Made by a program: the position numbers and the translations under genes. Shown here one piece after another: positions 60,858 through 64,000 of a stretch of DNA of 64,000 nucleotides. Numbering within the stretch: position 1 is the first letter of the stretch; each line of letters starts with the position of its first letter. This DNA is from CAWATZ01 sp963784995. GTDB taxonomy: Bacteria; Planctomycetota; Planctomycetia; Gemmatales; Gemmataceae. The stretch lies in the NCBI GenBank assembly GCA_963784995.1, contig CAWATZ010000003.1:992001-1056000 (forward strand), in the 5' to 3' direction. The notes beneath the pieces are model-generated. The model was not told where the DNA came from. It did not search any database and saw nothing but the letters and a program-made list of their open reading frames with translations.

Positions 60858-62010
60858 CCATGTCCGAACTGAAGCCGCCGCTGTCCGGCGTGACCATCCT
60901 CGACCTGTCCCGCGTGCTGGCCGGTCCGTATTGCACGATGATCCTGGCCAATCTCGGGGCGCGGGTCATCAAGGTCGAGATGCCCGGCACAGGCGACGAC
61001 GCCCGCGCTTTCGGTCCCCACGTCAACGGCGAGTCGATTTATTTCGCGTCGATCAACTGCAACAAGGAGAGCATCGCCCTGGACCTCAAGGCCGCCGAGG
61101 ACCGGGCCCTCTTCGAGAAGCTGCTGGGGCTGGCCGACGTGCTGGTCGAGAACTTCCGCCCGGGCACGATGGAAAAGCTCGGCTACGGCTGGGAACTGCT
61201 CCACGCCCATTACCCACGCCTGATCTACGGAGCCGCGTCCGGCTTCGGCCACACAGGCCCGTACTCCGGCCGGCCTGCCTACGACATGGTGGTGCAGGGC
61301 ATGGGCGGCGTCCTGAGCGTGACCGGCCCCAGCGGCGGCCCGGTGTGTCGGGTCGGCGTCTCGGTCGGCGACATGGTCGCCGCCCTGTTCCTGGCCACCG
61401 GTCTGAACGCCGCCCTGTATCAGCGGGAAAAGACGGGCGTCGGAGTGAAGGTGGACGTGGCCATGCTCGACTGCCAGGTGGCCCTGCTGGAGAACGCCCT
61501 GACCACCTACCTGATGACCGGCAAGGTCGCCGGGCCCCAGGGGACGCGCCATCCGGAGATTGCCCCCTTCCAGGTGTTCCAGGCCCAGGACGGCCCCCTG
61601 GTGATCGCGGCCGGCAACGACGCCCTCTTCGCCACGCTGGCCCGCACCCTCGACCGGACTGACCTGCTCGACAACCCCCAGTACCGCAGCAACGTCCTGC
61701 GGCGGACCAACGTCGATGCCCTGGAAGCTGACCTGGAACGGACGCTCAAGACGCGGAAGGTGCGGGAGTGGCTGCAATTGCTTGAATCAGCTGGCGTCCC
61801 TTGCGCCGGTCAACACCGTGGCCGACGTGGCCGTCGATCCTCAGGTTGCGGCCCGGAACATGATTGTCGCTGTCCCGGAGACTCGAATGGGGACGCTGAG
61901 GGTCGCGGGCAATCCGATCAAGATTTCGGGCGTCCCTGACCGCAAGGAGTATCGGCCGCCACCGACACTGGACAGGGATCGGGAGGCGATCCTCCGGATG
62001 ATCGAGGACC
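60374..62010 (+). repeat. Large duplication, copy 2
   Basis: Direct repeat of 55631-57280. The left junction truncates mog; the right junction ends near the last CoA-transferase codons, where the tail differs (DRSGECVSGNTRPQEEP). Confidence 0.85.
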
Positions 62011-62060
62011 GCTCCGGTGAGTGCGTCTCTGGGAACACACGTCCGCAGGAAGAGCCGTAG
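60860..62060 (+). pseudogene. CaiB/BaiF CoA-transferase, copy 2, frameshifted
   Basis: Starts MSELKPPLSGVTILDLSRVL and follows copy 1 closely (including the catalytic PAYD) until about 61806. There GCGCCGGTC replaces GCGCCCCGGTC of copy 1, two bases short. The original frame then ends prematurely in unrelated residues at 61939, while the true frame continues APVNTVADVAVDPQVAARNM to a TAG at 62058, which lies inside repeat O. As read here, the last 80 residues are lost. Confidence 0.8.
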
Positions 62061-62127
62061 GGTGGGCCGAGCGCAGCGAGGCCCACCACACCAGACGGTG
62101 GGCCTCGCTGCGCTCGGCCCACCCTAC
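62057..62127. repeat. REPIN-like inverted repeat O
   Basis: GTAG foot, GGTGGGCCgagcgcagcgaGGCCCACC, 9-nt spacer, then the mirror image ending CTAC. The TAG of the left foot is the stop codon of the CoA-transferase copy 2 frame. Confidence 0.85.
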
Positions 62128-62174
62128 GAGCCTCCCAGGACATTGGCTTCCGCTGAAGCAATGAACCGCAATCG

Positions 62175-64000
62175 TCAGAACTTGACCCGGCACACCTCCA
62201 CTTCCTCGTTGTGCTTCTTGAGGATGACGGTGTGCCGCTCGACCGTCTCCTGAGCCGTGCCGGCGTTGCGCGTCACCACTACCTGGACGTGAGACTCGCC
62301 GCCCAGCAGGTTCGGGTTGGGCCGGAAATAATGGACGAAGACACGATACTCGCCCGGTGACGCCTTGGAGACCTCATAGCGTTCCGGCCCATAACCCTGT
62401 GTCTGGTCCTGAGAGAGCCGGCCGCCGTTCTTCGTCTGAGTGTGCTGGTAAAAGCACTTGGTGCCATCCGGCTCGATGACCCACAGATCGACGTCGGTGG
62501 CATCCGTGTTCCAGGTGATGCTGACGCGCAAATCGCTGTGCGGATTGGCCCGCTTCATCTGCTCCAGCCGTTCGCCGAAGTGGTCGGCCACCTTGCGGTC
62601 GAGTTTGCCTTCGCGGATGGCTTGCTGCATCATCCGGGCGTATTCTTCCTGGACCACCTGCTTGAGCGCTCCGCCGAAGCGGTTGTGCCAGCTGCCCGCC
62701 AGCACAATCTCATACTGCACCGCTGCCAGGGCGTACCGATTCGCCTCTTCGAGAGAGCGTGCCAGGTCGCGGTAGCTGTGCGGCTCGAACGGCCGCTGCC
62801 TTTGCACTTGCTGGAACAGCCGGGCCGCCTGGGCCGGCTGCTTCAGGTCGAGCAGCCGGTAGCCCACCAGACGCAGCGCGTCGGAGCGACCGGGATGCTC
62901 CTCGACCACGCTGGACAGCGCACGCACCGCGCCGGCCGCGTCACCCTTCTCGCTCCGCCGTCGGGCCTCGCTCAGGTAAGGAGCCGGACTGTGCTGGTCC
63001 TTCTTGCGTTCGGCGAGGTAGCCGGCCGGAACGTCGCTCTGCCGCAGCAAGGCTCCTGCCAGCTCGCTGCCGCCCAGCTCGAAGTCCTGGTCCGTCAGCA
63101 GGGTCAGCAGCTTGCGGACGTGTTCGCCCTGCGTGCCGTCCAGCAACTTGACCCGAGGATTGACCTGCCCCACGAAACGCTCGAATGCTTGCCGTGCGGT
63201 CACTTCGCGGGCCAGGTTGGTCCACACATCGCTCAGGAACAGGCCCATGTCGCCTGTCAGCGTCTTGCCGCGCTCCTCTTCCAGGTTCAGCCGTTTGTAG
63301 TCGGCTTCGTTCTCCAGCACCAGGAAGGAAGCGACTCGACTGCCGATGCCATACTGCTGACAGTACGCTGTCACCAGGGTATCGAACTGGGGATCATTCA
63401 GGGCCAGCAAGGAAGAGACGGCAATCTCGGCCCAGGCGCGGCCCGCCATCTCCTGCTGGGCGACGCTGCCGGCACCGCTGACCTCGATGTCGAACTCCTG
63501 TTTCACCGACTGACCCTGAAACTGGCCCTCGACGACGATCCTGCTCTTGCCAGTCCCCTTCAGCCGGGCGGCAACGATCAGCTCGCCGCCAGGGTAGACG
63601 GCAGCCCGGCGACCCGCGATCAGCACGTCGCCGGCGCTGGGTCCATCCACGAAGCGGACGCTCTGCACCTTCAGGCAATGGTTGCGGTGCGCCTGGGCCG
63701 CCGCGGCCAGGTCAGCCTCGCCGAAGCAGTTGAAGATGCCGCCGCCCTGGCGCGTCAAGGCCTCGAACAGTTCCAGGTTCTCCGCACCCAGTCCGGTCCG
63801 GTAGCAGTGGAAACGGGTCGGGTACGGACAGCGTTTCTCGAAGCGAGCGGTCAGCGAGGCAACGTCGTCCGAACCCCAGGTGATCTGGCCGTCGGAGAGC
63901 AGGAAGCAGTTCAGCGGCGTGCCCGCCGGCAAGTCAAAGCCAGGCCGGGCCAGCTTCTCCAGGGCGCAGGAGAGGTCGGTGGCTCCTTCCAGCAGCAGGC
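62175..64000 (-). CDS. vWA and DUF2135 (YfaP-like) domain protein, 5' end outside window
   Basis: At least 608 residues; the frame is open to the right edge. The first residues seen (LLLEGATDLSCALEKL) and CFLLSDGQITWGSDD belong to a von Willebrand A domain with MIDAS-like Asp and Thr. The middle holds TPR-like helices (RRSEKGDAAGAVRALSSVVE, RLFQQVQRQRPFEPHSYRDL). The C-terminus is a DUF2135/YfaP domain (VSITWNTDATDVDLWVIEPD, then RVFVHYFRPNPNLLGG). VIT-vWA-TPR proteins of planctomycetes are probably periplasmic, but function is unknown. It ends 48 nt from repeat O. Confidence 0.82.
   Translation of the reverse strand, partial: LLLEGATDLSCALEKLARPGFDLPAGTPLNCFLLSDGQITWGSDDVASLTARFEKRCPYPTRFHCYRTGLGAENLELFEALTRQGGGIFNCFGEADLAAAAQAHRNHCLKVQSVRFVDGPSAGDVLIAGRRAAVYPGGELIVAARLKGTGKSRIVVEGQFQGQSVKQEFDIEVSGAGSVAQQEMAGRAWAEIAVSSLLALNDPQFDTLVTAYCQQYGIGSRVASFLVLENEADYKRLNLEEERGKTLTGDMGLFLSDVWTNLAREVTARQAFERFVGQVNPRVKLLDGTQGEHVRKLLTLLTDQDFELGGSELAGALLRQSDVPAGYLAERKKDQHSPAPYLSEARRRSEKGDAAGAVRALSSVVEEHPGRSDALRLVGYRLLDLKQPAQAARLFQQVQRQRPFEPHSYRDLARSLEEANRYALAAVQYEIVLAGSWHNRFGGALKQVVQEEYARMMQQAIREGKLDRKVADHFGERLEQMKRANPHSDLRVSITWNTDATDVDLWVIEPDGTKCFYQHTQTKNGGRLSQDQTQGYGPERYEVSKASPGEYRVFVHYFRPNPNLLGGESHVQVVVTRNAGTAQETVERHTVILKKHNEEVEVCRVKF

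Overview
The window comes from a GC-rich member of the Planctomycetota, most likely a Gemmata-like lineage. The call rests on several protein families that are largely confined to this phylum: DUF1549/DUF1553 and DUF1501 proteins (1-4 kb, 13-18 kb), a TIGR03000 domain protein at the left edge, a TIGR02996 protein (7.1-7.7 kb), a HYExAFE protein (26 kb), a BBP7-type barrel (33-34.6 kb), and an exported protein with the planctomycetal LEGLEERWCPA motif (58.2 kb).

Layout. 0-18 kb is mostly exported or surface proteins: two DUF1549/1553 plus DUF1501 sets, a WD40 protein, a BNR/sortilin-like propeller, and a small accessory patch (orphan antitoxin, hicA remnant plus hicB, TIGR02996 protein). 18-31 kb is a minus-strand housekeeping block: lptB, rpoN, ybaB, dnaX, SRP RNA, cyclophilin lipoprotein, zinc-ribbon protein, sugar isomerase, HYExAFE protein, an interrupted tRNA, a toxin-like pair, hisS and a site-2 protease, followed by a plus-strand NUDIX gene. 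31-44 kb holds a HAD-IIA phosphatase, the BBP7 barrel, a minus-strand pssA-ribE-rsmA-rplC run (rplC away from its usual S10 operon), a cytidylate-kinase-like gene and two ABC ATPase/permease pairs. 44-57 kb is plus-strand: sirtuin, folD, PQQ dehydrogenase-cytochrome fusion, a Wzm/Wzt-like exporter, trpF, ahcY, then rnpB on the minus strand, ribF, NifU-like, mog and a CoA-transferase. 57-64 kb contains a second diverged copy of mog plus CoA-transferase, a propeller remnant, the LEGLEERWCPA protein and a vWA/DUF2135 protein running off the right edge.

Three things stand out. (1) About twenty intergenic elements with REPIN-like architecture (two inverted copies of a small hairpin, often with a GTAG foot) sit mostly within 30 nt of stop codons. 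They have many unrelated sequences but one shape; one is nested inside another, and some have become part of genes. (2) A tRNA gene has a 94-nt structured insert in its anticodon loop, too small for a normal group I intron. (3) At least nine genes show a single frame disruption that restores a good family match when repaired. Many lie in G/C runs, so assembly error must be excluded before calling them pseudogenes. A tract of nine A in dnaX looks like a genuine programmed slippage site for making tau and gamma.

Family names come from reading conserved motifs by eye; no database search was run.
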